From NCBI GenBank assembly GCA_946536145.1, contig CAMNEA010000001.1, positions 1-64,000 of the forward strand: a stretch of 64,000 nucleotides of DNA, given 5' to 3'. The translations under genes and the position numbers were made by a program. The notes below the pieces were generated by a model. That model did not search any database and had not been told where the DNA came from. It saw only the letters and a list, made by a program, of their open reading frames with translations. Source of the DNA: an uncultured Butyrivibrio sp. (GTDB taxonomy: Bacteria; Bacillota; Clostridia; Lachnospirales; Lachnospiraceae). This document shows, in pieces, positions 40,574 through 50,183 of the stretch (the stretch's first letter is position 1; each line of letters opens with the position of its first letter).

Positions 40574-42337
40574 ATGGAGAAAACGCCAAAGAGCTTTAAC
40601 ATAATAGCTTCCTTTCTGGCTGTGGCTTTGCTCATGGCAGGAGCAGCTCTTTTTGGCGACTACTATTTTGACCTCAATGACGATGTGCTGATGAAGGATA
40701 TTCTCTCCGGTGTTTACACAGGTGTACCGGAGGGCAATAACATACAGATGCTGTATCCTGTAAGCGCCCTTATTGCTCTTTTTTACAGAGTCTGTAACGG
40801 CCTTGACTGGTACGGCATCTTTTTGTGTTTTTTGCAGTATCTGTGCGTATTTATCGTGGCTTTTAAACTTATCGAGGGAAGGACAGGCAAACTGCAAAAG
40901 GTGTCGGTACTTACAGCGCTGTTTTTCTTTATGGCAGGATGCATCGGGTCACACTTTCTGTTTGTGCAGTATACCTTTACCTGCGGATTTTTGTCTGCGG
41001 CGGCAGTGGTTCTTATCTTTACTCATGATGCGGGAGACAGAAATCTTGTATATGCAGCTCTTCTGATCGCGGCTGCATATAACCTGCGCTCCGAGATGCT
41101 GCTCCTGACTCTTCCTGTAGTTGGCGTTGCCCTTTTGATAAAATGGGCGCTTACCGGGAAGGAGTTTATGGCGTATGTCAGGTTTTGCATAGCTCTTTTG
41201 TGTGTTATCATCATCTCGCAGACGGTGCACAGGATAGCGAATTCTCCGGAGGACTGGAGGGAGTTTAACCATCTCTTTGATGAGAGAACAGAGCTGTACG
41301 ACTTTCAGTACATCCCGGAGTATGACGGTAACAGGGAGTTTTATGAGAGCATCGGACTTTCCGAGAGTGAGCAGCAGCTTCTTGTAAACTACAACTTTGG
41401 CATAGATGATGAGATAAATGCAGATACTCTTTCGGCGGTTGCAGACTATGCCGCTCAGATACGAACCGATGAGACGCCGCTTACAGAGCAGCTTAAAAAT
41501 GCGTTATCTTTGTATCTGTACAGGCTAAGGCACATTTCGCTTCAAAAGAGCTATCAGTATCCGATGACGGATTTTCCCTGGAACATAGTGGCGATCATCC
41601 TGTACATCTGTGTAATCTGCTGCTACGCTTTTAATAAAGAGATCCGCAGGGACAAAAAGAAGATTCTGGTACCTGCAGCGCTTCTTATCACACTTTTTGC
41701 GTGCAGATCGGCTCTGTGGCTGTTTATCATAGTAAGAGGAAGGGATCCCATCAGGATAACGCATCCTCTGTATCTGATGGAGATAGTGACCCTGACCGGG
41801 ATGCTCCATCTGAGGGAAGACGGGGAAAAGAAGGCAAGGGCTGCGGCTATTTTGCTGTGCGGTCTGATTTCGGCGATATCAGTTCCCAACCAGATATCCG
41901 TCATAAGAGCCGAAATGCAGGCCAGAGACAAGATGCGTGATCACTACGAAGCTCTGTATGATTACTTTGCGGATAACCCGGACGGGTTTTACTTTATAGA
42001 TGTCTACACGTCGGTCTCCTTAGGAGAGGATATGTCGGAGGGAGAGACAACCTTCTCGGAGAAGATGTTTGAGAATGTGGACAACAGCTTTGGCAACCAC
42101 GACCTGATGGGTGGATGGGCATCTAAGAGCCCTCTATACTATAGCAAGATAAGAAGAGCCGGATTTGAGAACATGCAGGATGCACTGCTTGAAGAAAACG
42201 TATATATGGTTCAGAATGTGTCCGGTGATACTGAATGGATCAGGAACTATTACAGCGAAAAAGGCATAGACATAGCCATGGAAAGAGTGGATGTGATAAA
42301 AGACGCCTTCGCTGTCTATGAGATAACTAAGAGATAA
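40574..42337 (+). CDS. large membrane protein, possible GT-C glycosyltransferase
   Basis: 587 aa with about eleven helices and a soluble C-terminal region of about 140 residues. The first loop DLNDDVLMKDILSGVYTGVPEG (about residues 33-54) has an acidic pair where GT-C enzymes have theirs; QMLYPVSALIALFYRV follows. Family name unknown to me. It sits between wecE and a GNAT gene, so it may handle the Fuc4N-type sugar, but that is context only. Confidence 0.6.
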   Translation: MEKTPKSFNIIASFLAVALLMAGAALFGDYYFDLNDDVLMKDILSGVYTGVPEGNNIQMLYPVSALIALFYRVCNGLDWYGIFLCFLQYLCVFIVAFKLIEGRTGKLQKVSVLTALFFFMAGCIGSHFLFVQYTFTCGFLSAAAVVLIFTHDAGDRNLVYAALLIAAAYNLRSEMLLLTLPVVGVALLIKWALTGKEFMAYVRFCIALLCVIIISQTVHRIANSPEDWREFNHLFDERTELYDFQYIPEYDGNREFYESIGLSESEQQLLVNYNFGIDDEINADTLSAVADYAAQIRTDETPLTEQLKNALSLYLYRLRHISLQKSYQYPMTDFPWNIVAIILYICVICCYAFNKEIRRDKKKILVPAALLITLFACRSALWLFIIVRGRDPIRITHPLYLMEIVTLTGMLHLREDGEKKARAAAILLCGLISAISVPNQISVIRAEMQARDKMRDHYEALYDYFADNPDGFYFIDVYTSVSLGEDMSEGETTFSEKMFENVDNSFGNHDLMGGWASKSPLYYSKIRRAGFENMQDALLEENVYMVQNVSGDTEWIRNYYSEKGIDIAMERVDVIKDAFAVYEITKR

Positions 42338-42358
42338 TTAAGAAAAGAGACTTTGGAA

Positions 42359-42898
42359 ATGACTGATGAAAAAGAGATTCTGATAAAAGGCGATAAGGTA
42401 TCACTAAGGCTTATGACAGATGATGATACGGACCTCATTGTGAGCTGGAGAAACAACGAGCGTGTAAGAGGCAATTTTGTTTACCGCGAGAAGTTCTCAA
42501 GGAGTACGCATGTAAGATGGATAGAGGAGAAGGTAAAGACCGGTAAGGTTGTACAGTTCATCATCTGCGAAAATGATAGTGATTACCGCCCGGTTGGAAG
42601 CGTCTATTTCAGAGATATCGACAGGGAAAAGAGATGTGCCGAATACGGTATATTCATCGGAGAGGACGATGCCGTGGGTAAAGGCTACGGGAATGAGACG
42701 GTGATACTTGCCGTGAACTATGCAAAAGAGCACCTTGAACTGGATGAGGTGATCCTGAGGGCGTTTGTCTACAATACAGCGGCTATCAGCAGCTATGAAT
42801 ACGCGGGCTTTGTCAAGGTAAAGGATCTGCCGGCCGTAGAGTGCAGCGATGGGCAAAAAAATGATATGATACTTATGAAGAAAACGTTCTTACGATGA
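42359..42898 (+). CDS. GNAT family N-acetyltransferase
   Basis: 179 aa RimJ/RimL-like GNAT: VSLRLMTDDDTDLIVSWRNN at the N terminus, FIGEDDAVGKGYGNETVIL (the acetyl-CoA loop, near residues 100-118) and NTAAISSYEYAGF near the C terminus. In glycan clusters such proteins acetylate amino sugars, as PseH and WecD do. Candidates here are the wecE product or the PseC product, although pseC is not seen. ATG 42359 is preferred over the TTG at 42353 in the track. Confidence 0.82.
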   Translation: MTDEKEILIKGDKVSLRLMTDDDTDLIVSWRNNERVRGNFVYREKFSRSTHVRWIEEKVKTGKVVQFIICENDSDYRPVGSVYFRDIDREKRCAEYGIFIGEDDAVGKGYGNETVILAVNYAKEHLELDEVILRAFVYNTAAISSYEYAGFVKVKDLPAVECSDGQKNDMILMKKTFLR

Positions 42899-42913
42899 AA
42901 GGCCGTACAACCT

Positions 42914-43861
42914 ATGGACAGGAAACTTTTGAGCTTTGTCATTCCGTGCTACAGATCGGAGAAGACCCTTGAATCTGTCGTGACGGAGATAGAAAACAAC
43001 ATGGATAAAATGCCGTCACTGGACTTTGAGATCATTATGGTCAATGACGGATCTCCTGATGATACCTGGAACGCAATATGCCGTATAGTACAGGCGAGGG
43101 ACTCCTTTGAAGTTCTTGGGATTAACCTTGCCAAAAACTTTGGACAGCATGCGGCTCTTATGGCGGGGCTTAAGGCCTCGAAGGGAGACTACGTCATCTG
43201 TCTTGACGATGACGGACAGACCCCTGCGGATGAGGCGTGGAAACTGATAAGGGCGCTGGATGAGGGTGCGGATGTTGCGTATGCAAGGTATGGCCGCAAG
43301 CAGCACAACCTGTTTAGGAATTTCGGGACATTAATGAATGAGTGGATGGCGACGGTGATGCTTGGAAAGCCCAGAGAATTATACGTATCCAGCTATTTTG
43401 CCGCGCGCCGCTTTGTTGTAAACGAGATGCTGAGGTATGAGAGTTCATATCCCTATGTGATAGGCCTTGTTCTTCGCACAACGAGAAATATCGTAAATGT
43501 GGATGTCAATCACAGAAAGAGGGAAGTAGGAAAGAGCGGCTACAGCCTGGCAAAGCTCTTCGCGCTTTGGATCAACGGCTTCACGGCGTTCAGCATCAAA
43601 CCTCTTCGCATTGCGACCGTATCGGGTGCAACCCTTGCGCTGTTTGGGTTTGCCTACGGTATTTACACCGTGATCAAAAAGTTTGTAAATCCTCTCGTGC
43701 CCGTCGGCTTTTCTGCGCTCATGAGCGCAATAATGTTCATAGGTGGCATGATAATGCTCATGCTCGGAATGATAGGTGAGTACCTGGGAAGGCTCTATAT
43801 TTCCCAGAACAAAAATCCACAGTATGTGATTCGGGAGACGACCCGCGATGAAAAGAAATGA
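42914..43861 (+). CDS. GtrB/ArnC-like family 2 glycosyltransferase with two membrane helices
   Basis: Predicted to make a polyprenyl-phosphate sugar. FVIPCYRSEKTLESVV, VNDGSPDDTW, AKNFGQHAALMAGLKASKGD and the acidic LDDDGQTPADEA motif (near residues 97-108) are the ArnC/GtrB layout. Two helices end the protein (about 235-258, 270-292), followed by RLYISQNKNPQYVIRE. 315 aa. It overlaps the next gene by 14 nt, so the following DUF6020 protein may use its product. Confidence 0.87.
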   Translation: MDRKLLSFVIPCYRSEKTLESVVTEIENNMDKMPSLDFEIIMVNDGSPDDTWNAICRIVQARDSFEVLGINLAKNFGQHAALMAGLKASKGDYVICLDDDGQTPADEAWKLIRALDEGADVAYARYGRKQHNLFRNFGTLMNEWMATVMLGKPRELYVSSYFAARRFVVNEMLRYESSYPYVIGLVLRTTRNIVNVDVNHRKREVGKSGYSLAKLFALWINGFTAFSIKPLRIATVSGATLALFGFAYGIYTVIKKFVNPLVPVGFSALMSAIMFIGGMIMLMLGMIGEYLGRLYISQNKNPQYVIRETTRDEKK

Positions 43862-45470
43862 TGATGCAGCGGCCTGGCTTATGTCAGGCTTGTTTGGCAT
43901 TTTGACAAGTGCATTTTTTATATTCGGATATCAGCTCGAAACCATGGATCACATCGATCTTTCCAACAAAAATGTGATCACGCTTTTTTGTGTGATGTTT
44001 CTTGTGATAACTCTTGACGCAAAACATGTTTTCAGGGGATATGACTATGCAAGGCAAAGCGGCACAAAGCTCTTTGGATTTATACCGCTCCCGAAGCCTT
44101 CGGCGGATGAGCCTGTTACGCGAAGGGACTTTTTGATAAACCACTTATCACTCATAGCGATGGGGATCCCTGTCCTTTTAGCCGAGTTCCCCGGATTTTT
44201 TGTCTATGACGCTCAGGAGGAATTAAACGAAGTCCTGACAAGAACCTTTTCCACCCATCACCCGCTTTTGCATGTGCTTCTTCTGGGCGGGATTATAGCA
44301 CTTGTGCATAAGATATGCGGATCCTGGAACGCCGGGATCTTTGTGTATATACTTCTTCAGCTGATCATCATGACTGCGGTATTTGCCTACGCCATAACCT
44401 GTCTTCAAAAGAGGGGCACGGGCAGGAAGCTGCGGATACTGTTTCTTGTCTTTTACGGAATGTTTCCGACTATCGTGATGTACAGCCTTTGTTCCTGTAA
44501 GGACGGGCTGTTTTCGGCACTGCTGCTCCTTCTTACGGTTTTTCTTATTGAGCTGGTAAAAGACAGGGACGCATTTGTTTCTGACAAAAAGAAAGTCGCA
44601 TTATTTGTGGCATGCGCGGTTTTGATGCCGCTGTTTCGGCACAACGGATTCTATGCATATCTGGTTTTTGTGCCCTTTGCGCTTATCTATTTCAGAAAGA
44701 GCCTCTCAAGAGTCCTGGTCATAATGCTGATCCTTCCGGTTGTGCTGTATCTTGCAGTTTCGGCGGTGCTCGCAGGCGCTTTTTCTTCTGAGGGGACGCA
44801 CCATCAGGAGACTCTGACGGTGCCGATAATGCAGCTTGCAAGGGTTTATACTTATGAAGGGGACAGTATCGCACCCGGGGATAAAGAGATCATAGAGAGC
44901 TACATACCTGCAGACAATCTTGCGAAATATACGCCAAGACTCTCGGACCTTGTAAAGGTGGATTTTAATAATGAACTCTATGAGAAGGACAGCGCGGCAT
45001 TTTGGGGTGTATGGGGAAGGCTCTTTTTAAGCCATCCTATGACATACCTCAACGCATGGTTTCTTACGTCCTATGGCTATGTCTATCCGCCGGCGGCATT
45101 TAACGTATACAAGGGAAACAGCGTTTATACCTTCACCTATGATGAGAGTTCATATTTCGGATATGAGGTTGAACCTCCGGGAGTGAGGATTTCTCTTATC
45201 CCGGCGATAGACAGACTGTACAGATATCTGTCGATAGGACCTCTACATGCAGAGCACCCCGTGCTTTATCTCTTTTTCGCGCCGGGACTGTATGTGGTTA
45301 TTTACATGTTTGTGTTTGCGTACAGACTTTCCAAGAAGCGGTTTTCATCGGTCCTTCCTTTTCTGCCGATGATGCTCACCTTCTGTACTGTGCTGCTTGG
45401 TCCCACATATCTGATAAGATATGTGCTTTATCTGTGGCTCACCTTCCCGCTTCTTTGCGTGTTTGATTAA
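43848..45470 (+). CDS. DUF6020-family membrane protein
   Basis: 540 aa, about twelve helices, with the DUF6020 signature EFPGFFVYDAQEELNEVL followed by FSTHHPLLHVLLLGG (about residues 105-143), a family common in Firmicutes glycan clusters and likely of the GT-C fold. The acidic YDAQEE and histidines THHP could be catalytic. A later loop SLCSCKDGLFSALLL is also typical. It follows a GtrB-like enzyme with an overlap, suggesting a donor-maker and transferase pair. Biochemical role unproven. Confidence 0.72.
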   Translation: MKRNDDAAAWLMSGLFGILTSAFFIFGYQLETMDHIDLSNKNVITLFCVMFLVITLDAKHVFRGYDYARQSGTKLFGFIPLPKPSADEPVTRRDFLINHLSLIAMGIPVLLAEFPGFFVYDAQEELNEVLTRTFSTHHPLLHVLLLGGIIALVHKICGSWNAGIFVYILLQLIIMTAVFAYAITCLQKRGTGRKLRILFLVFYGMFPTIVMYSLCSCKDGLFSALLLLLTVFLIELVKDRDAFVSDKKKVALFVACAVLMPLFRHNGFYAYLVFVPFALIYFRKSLSRVLVIMLILPVVLYLAVSAVLAGAFSSEGTHHQETLTVPIMQLARVYTYEGDSIAPGDKEIIESYIPADNLAKYTPRLSDLVKVDFNNELYEKDSAAFWGVWGRLFLSHPMTYLNAWFLTSYGYVYPPAAFNVYKGNSVYTFTYDESSYFGYEVEPPGVRISLIPAIDRLYRYLSIGPLHAEHPVLYLFFAPGLYVVIYMFVFAYRLSKKRFSSVLPFLPMMLTFCTVLLGPTYLIRYVLYLWLTFPLLCVFD

Positions 45471-45491
45471 GAAATGCAGGTGTGCTATCAT
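45463..45491 (+). promoter_or_regulatory. internal promoter before the polymerase/ligase gene
   Basis: TTGATT, a 17-bp spacer and TATCAT with a TG extension (TGCTATCAT). It overlaps the end of the DUF6020 gene and would drive the 45547-onward block that contains the Pgl-like genes. Confidence 0.5.
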
Positions 45492-45546
45492 ATTTTGACG
45501 GTTTTTAGGAGGAATAACTATTCCTGTTGCCATATAAGGGGACTTT

Positions 45547-48213
45547 ATGAGAAAAATAATCAGTAAAAGCACAGCCATAAGATATGTTGTGCTTATTTTT
45601 GCACTCATCGGTATACTGGCCATATGGCCCTGCAGGATTTTCACCGGTTTACTTGAGACGTCTGGAGGCGGAACCATCGTCGATGGACCGCAGCTGGTTA
45701 ATTTTGAGTACGGCAATTACATGCAGGAATTTATAGCTCAGTACGACAGACTCAGCTCGGTGGATGTTTTCGTTGAATACATGAGTGGAGGCAGATACAT
45801 TTCCTGTATTCTATATGATGAAAACGGCGCGATAATCTTTAAGACTTATGTAGATACCGCTGATCACCATATTCCCGGATATTTAAACATACCGATGGAG
45901 ATCAATCTGGAAGTCGGCAAAACCTATGCGCTCAAGGTCAAGGAGTGCCGATCCAAGTTCTTCATTGCTTTTGAGGATATACCACAGGACAGTGCCTATA
46001 TAGGTAATCTGACATCGGATTACCAGCTGGTCGAGGGCAGACATCTGGCGGCGCGCTATAACTGGCGGATTCCCGTATCAAGGAACAGATCGCTTCTTTT
46101 CATCGGGATCATAGGAGTTGCAGCCGTATTAATCTGTGCTTTGAGCGGGCTTTATTATAAGAGGAATCCGGACAGGAACAGTCTGATGACAGTCGGCGAC
46201 GTTGTCAAATACACAGCCAATCCGGTTGCGGCACTTTTCTTTGGTGCTCTCATGGTAATGGTATTCCCGCTAAAGATCTTTGATTCGAGGCCGCTTGACA
46301 TAGTCTTTTATGAGCTCGGTCTTGCCATGGCTGCTGCAATCGTATTTTATGCAATAAACCACAAGGCTGTTAAACACGAGATTGGAATAAGTTTCTGGCA
46401 GAGCCTCAAAAATGAGGACAGGCTCAGGTACATACTGATAATGTTTTCCATGGCAATGGTTATATGGTATGGTTCATCATACATGAATGACCTCTATGAC
46501 ATTTTCCACTATCTCTCGGAGAGACGAATGGCCATTTGGCTGATAGTGATGATGCTTCTGACATTTTCCTTCAAAGAGGTCTTTAACCTGTATAACCTCG
46601 TATGGATCATCGGATCCGTCAGCTATGGAGCGCGTTTCTATGCTCTTCACAGGATGGCGGAGACAGAGAAGGAATACGATCTTAACAATCTGGTGCTCAA
46701 GTATAATGTGATCATCGTTGTGCTTGGTGGGCTGCTTGTCATTAACCTGATCAGGGTTATTGTCAGTGCAGTCAGAAATCTGGTATCAGGAGGAGAGCAT
46801 GAGGGGAAAGAGCGGGTGCGTCCCACAGTTTTTGGCATTATGCTCTTTGTATTTCTCGTGATGATAGTTGTCCTTCGAAACACAAGGGTTTGGGGGATAT
46901 ATCTTGCCATCACCTTTATCGCGTTTTATATAAGACTTGCTGTCTGGGATAAAAAGAGAGATTATTACAAGATCCTCTCCGGCGGTCTTATGATGAATTT
47001 TGCAATATCACTACTTTACAGCTACCTGCACAGATACTTTACCGGCTACGTGAGCGGAAGGTTTGCGTTTATCTTCCACACGGTGACCGTCACTGCCGAA
47101 TACCTGACATTTATGGGGGCGGCAGTATGCGTTCTGCTTGTTGTAAAGATAGTATCCCTTCCCAAGGGAACAGGTCTTAAAGAGATCTTTGTGTCTGCCT
47201 GGAAAGAGATGACCCTGTTTGGGTTTATCATGTCATATGCCATCTTTACTGTATCGAGGACTGCGTATGTGGCTATCGCAGTGGTCGCTCTGCTGGTGGT
47301 GTGCGTGGTAATGTTCTGGCACAGGAGGGATTTTTTAAGGATCATAGGAGTGTTCGTGCTCTCGCTCATCCTGTGTTTCCCTGCAGCATTTACGCTTCAG
47401 AGAATACTGCCTACAATCTCCGCAGACCCGGTATTTTACCCTATCGATGACGCTGATGAGTTTGTAAGGGGCGGAGCTGACTGGGACAGCACCAACTTTA
47501 TGTGTGTCGAGAGGTTCGTCAATCTTTTTGAGAGCAAGATCCTTGGCATGGATGTCGGCATGTATGAATATCCGATTGACAGGAACAACTATGCCGATGA
47601 CGGCAGAGGGGAGCTTCTTTATGACGACTATGGAAGAGAGATTGACAATGACGAGGATAACGGCGGCGGAGATGTACAGGAAGGCACTGATGATCAGGGC
47701 AGGATATCTGACATAACTGATCCGGACAATGAGGAGCCTGACTATCTTGCATCTCTTGGAATCACAAGGGCTGAGCTTATTATGCTGGCTACGGAACTTG
47801 AGGGATATGTCGATCTTTCCAATCCGCTTGATGTCATATCGAACGGAAGGCTCAGCATATTCAGATCGTATATGCAGCAGCTTAATCTGTGGGGGCATGA
47901 GGAAATGGGAGCGATGCTCTCAAACGGAGAGATCGCGATCCATGCGCACAACACCTATATTCAGGTGGCTTACGACCACGGGATACCTGCAGGAATTCTT
48001 TTCCTTACAGTACTTATCATGGCACTTGTGTGTGGTATAGGTTATTATAGAAATAGCAGACAGACAGATCCGCTGTCTTTGATAACTCCTGCCATTGTGA
48101 TCGGATTTATGGTTGCGGGTGTGTCTGAGTGGGTTTTCCAGTACAGCAATCCCATGACAATTGCGCTCATGCTAGCCATAGCACCACTTACCTTTAAGGT
48201 CAGAGAAAAATGA
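45547..48213 (+). CDS. O-antigen polymerase/ligase-like membrane protein
   Basis: 888 aa, unusually large. An N-terminal helix and a beta-rich extracytoplasmic domain (about residues 35-175) precede twelve or more helices. The Wzy/WaaL-type signature lies near the C terminus: a long outside loop rich in Asp, Glu and Gly (about 640-730), then NGRLSIFRSYMQQLNLWG and HAHNTYIQVAYDHGIPAGI. This loop-plus-HNxYL pattern is that of the Wzy_C ligase/polymerase family. It would polymerise repeat units or attach finished glycan. Stop overlaps the next gene (ATGA). An AAGGGG site precedes the ATG. Confidence 0.72.
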   Translation: MRKIISKSTAIRYVVLIFALIGILAIWPCRIFTGLLETSGGGTIVDGPQLVNFEYGNYMQEFIAQYDRLSSVDVFVEYMSGGRYISCILYDENGAIIFKTYVDTADHHIPGYLNIPMEINLEVGKTYALKVKECRSKFFIAFEDIPQDSAYIGNLTSDYQLVEGRHLAARYNWRIPVSRNRSLLFIGIIGVAAVLICALSGLYYKRNPDRNSLMTVGDVVKYTANPVAALFFGALMVMVFPLKIFDSRPLDIVFYELGLAMAAAIVFYAINHKAVKHEIGISFWQSLKNEDRLRYILIMFSMAMVIWYGSSYMNDLYDIFHYLSERRMAIWLIVMMLLTFSFKEVFNLYNLVWIIGSVSYGARFYALHRMAETEKEYDLNNLVLKYNVIIVVLGGLLVINLIRVIVSAVRNLVSGGEHEGKERVRPTVFGIMLFVFLVMIVVLRNTRVWGIYLAITFIAFYIRLAVWDKKRDYYKILSGGLMMNFAISLLYSYLHRYFTGYVSGRFAFIFHTVTVTAEYLTFMGAAVCVLLVVKIVSLPKGTGLKEIFVSAWKEMTLFGFIMSYAIFTVSRTAYVAIAVVALLVVCVVMFWHRRDFLRIIGVFVLSLILCFPAAFTLQRILPTISADPVFYPIDDADEFVRGGADWDSTNFMCVERFVNLFESKILGMDVGMYEYPIDRNNYADDGRGELLYDDYGREIDNDEDNGGGDVQEGTDDQGRISDITDPDNEEPDYLASLGITRAELIMLATELEGYVDLSNPLDVISNGRLSIFRSYMQQLNLWGHEEMGAMLSNGEIAIHAHNTYIQVAYDHGIPAGILFLTVLIMALVCGIGYYRNSRQTDPLSLITPAIVIGFMVAGVSEWVFQYSNPMTIALMLAIAPLTFKVREK

Positions 48214-50156
48214 GTAATAAAGAACCCTTTAATTATCAAAAACTATACAGAAGAATAGGGCTGATCCTGTACGATGTTATCTGCATCATTGGAGCGAGCT
48301 TCCTCGCTATTCTTATAAGATACGAGTTTAGCTTTGATTCGATCCCCGATCATTTCATGACTCCGGTGACGACTTTTCTGCCGATAAACATTGCGATCAC
48401 CATTGCGATCTTTTATCTGTTCAAGCTATATGACAGCCTGTGGGCGTATGCCGGAGAGAGGGAGATGCAGAACCTTGTCATGGCATGCACACTTTCCGGA
48501 GTGCTGAATGCCATCGGACTTCAGTTTTTTAAGTCTGATACCCAGCCGGTGCCGCAGAGCTACTACTTTTTGTATACATTTCTCCTTATCACGGGGATTT
48601 TTGTCAGCAGGTTCTCCTACAGGTTTTTCAGGAGCAAGAAGCATATAGCCGGAAACCGCAACAACAGTAAGGCCGTGATGATCATAGGAGCAGGTGAGGC
48701 TGCGAACATCATCATCAAGGACATCCAGATAAGCAACTATTCGACTATGTCCATAAAGTGCATCATTGATGATGACACCAACAAATGGGGCAAATACATC
48801 CAGGGCATCAGGGTTGTAGGCGGCAGGGAGAAGATTGTCGAGTGCGCCGATCTCTACGACATAGATGAGATCATCGTGGCAATTCCTTCGGTGTCGAGGG
48901 CTGAGCTCAAAAAGATCCTTGATATCTGCAAGAATACGAACTGCAAGCTAAGATCCCTTCCCGGAATGTACCAGCTGGTGAACGGAGAGGTCAACGTATC
49001 CCGTCTTCGTGATGTGGAGGTAGAGGATCTTCTGGGAAGAGACCCTGTTATGGTGGATATGGACTCCATAGCGGGCTATGTCAAGAATAAGGTTGTAATG
49101 GTCACGGGAGGCGGCGGATCCATCGGATCCGAGCTGTGCAGGCAGATTGCCGGACACTTCCCCAAGCAGCTGATCATACTCGACATATATGAGAACAACG
49201 CGTACGAGATACAGCAGGAATTAAAGAGCAAATATCCGGATATGGATCTGGTTGTTCTCATAGCTTCCGTAAGGAATACGCGAAGGATAAACCTGATCTT
49301 TGAGACATACAGGCCGGACATCGTTTATCATGCCGCTGCCCACAAGCACGTTCCTCTTATGGAGGACAGTCCGACAGAAGCCATCAAGAACAACGTCTTT
49401 GGAACCTGGAAGACAGCAATGGCAGCAGCAATGAACGGAACGCGCAAGTTTGTCATGATATCCACGGACAAGGCCGTCAACCCCACCAATATCATGGGAG
49501 CCAGCAAGAGGATCTGTGAGATGATCATCCAGACCTTCAACAAGCACTATGACACTGAGTTTGTGGCGGTAAGGTTCGGAAATGTGCTCGGATCCAACGG
49601 ATCTGTAATACCTCTTTTCAAAAAGCAGATCGCGGCGGGAGGTCCTGTAACCGTGACAGACCCTGAGATCATAAGATACTTTATGACCATATCAGAGGCT
49701 GTATCATTGGTACTTCAGGCAGGAGCCTTTGCGAAGGGCGGAGAGATCTTTGTCCTTGATATGGGAGAGCCGGTCAAGATCCTTGACCTTGCGGAGAACC
49801 TCATCAAACTCTCCGGATACAAGGTGGGAGAAGACATAAGGATCGAGTTTACGGGTCTTCGCCCCGGAGAGAAGCTCTATGAGGAGATGCTCATGGATGA
49901 GGAGGGACTTCAGGATACCGAGAACAAGATGATCCACATCGGCAAGCCTATCGATATGGACGAGATGAGATTCTTTAGCCAGCTCGAGAAGCTGAATGTG
50001 GCTGCAAAAGAGGAATCGCCGAATATCAGAGACCTTGTAAAAGAGATAGTTGAGACATATCATCCGGATGTTCACAGATATACCATGACAAGGGAGAGGA
50101 AAGAAGCACTCGCCAAGACCTCCGAGATGATCAATAAAGATGCTGCCGGTCAGTGA
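48210..50156 (+). CDS. pglF: membrane-bound UDP-GlcNAc 4,6-dehydratase (PglF/WbpM type)
   Basis: Makes UDP-2-acetamido-2,6-dideoxy-alpha-D-xylo-4-hexulose, precursor of bacillosamine and QuiNAc-type sugars. Four N-terminal helices (about 10-145), a CoA-binding-like Rossmann domain (MIIGAGEAANIIIKDI), then the SDR domain with GGGGSIG at 300-306. The catalytic Tyr is replaced by Met429 in MGASK (Met429, Lys433), as in PglF and WbpM. 648 aa. The aminotransferase and small phosphoglycosyl transferase follow, the order expected of a bacillosamine-type pathway. Confidence 0.87.
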   Translation: MSNKEPFNYQKLYRRIGLILYDVICIIGASFLAILIRYEFSFDSIPDHFMTPVTTFLPINIAITIAIFYLFKLYDSLWAYAGEREMQNLVMACTLSGVLNAIGLQFFKSDTQPVPQSYYFLYTFLLITGIFVSRFSYRFFRSKKHIAGNRNNSKAVMIIGAGEAANIIIKDIQISNYSTMSIKCIIDDDTNKWGKYIQGIRVVGGREKIVECADLYDIDEIIVAIPSVSRAELKKILDICKNTNCKLRSLPGMYQLVNGEVNVSRLRDVEVEDLLGRDPVMVDMDSIAGYVKNKVVMVTGGGGSIGSELCRQIAGHFPKQLIILDIYENNAYEIQQELKSKYPDMDLVVLIASVRNTRRINLIFETYRPDIVYHAAAHKHVPLMEDSPTEAIKNNVFGTWKTAMAAAMNGTRKFVMISTDKAVNPTNIMGASKRICEMIIQTFNKHYDTEFVAVRFGNVLGSNGSVIPLFKKQIAAGGPVTVTDPEIIRYFMTISEAVSLVLQAGAFAKGGEIFVLDMGEPVKILDLAENLIKLSGYKVGEDIRIEFTGLRPGEKLYEEMLMDEEGLQDTENKMIHIGKPIDMDEMRFFSQLEKLNVAAKEESPNIRDLVKEIVETYHPDVHRYTMTRERKEALAKTSEMINKDAAGQ

Positions 50157-50183
50157 GGCATTTTATGTAAGGAAGTGATAAAT

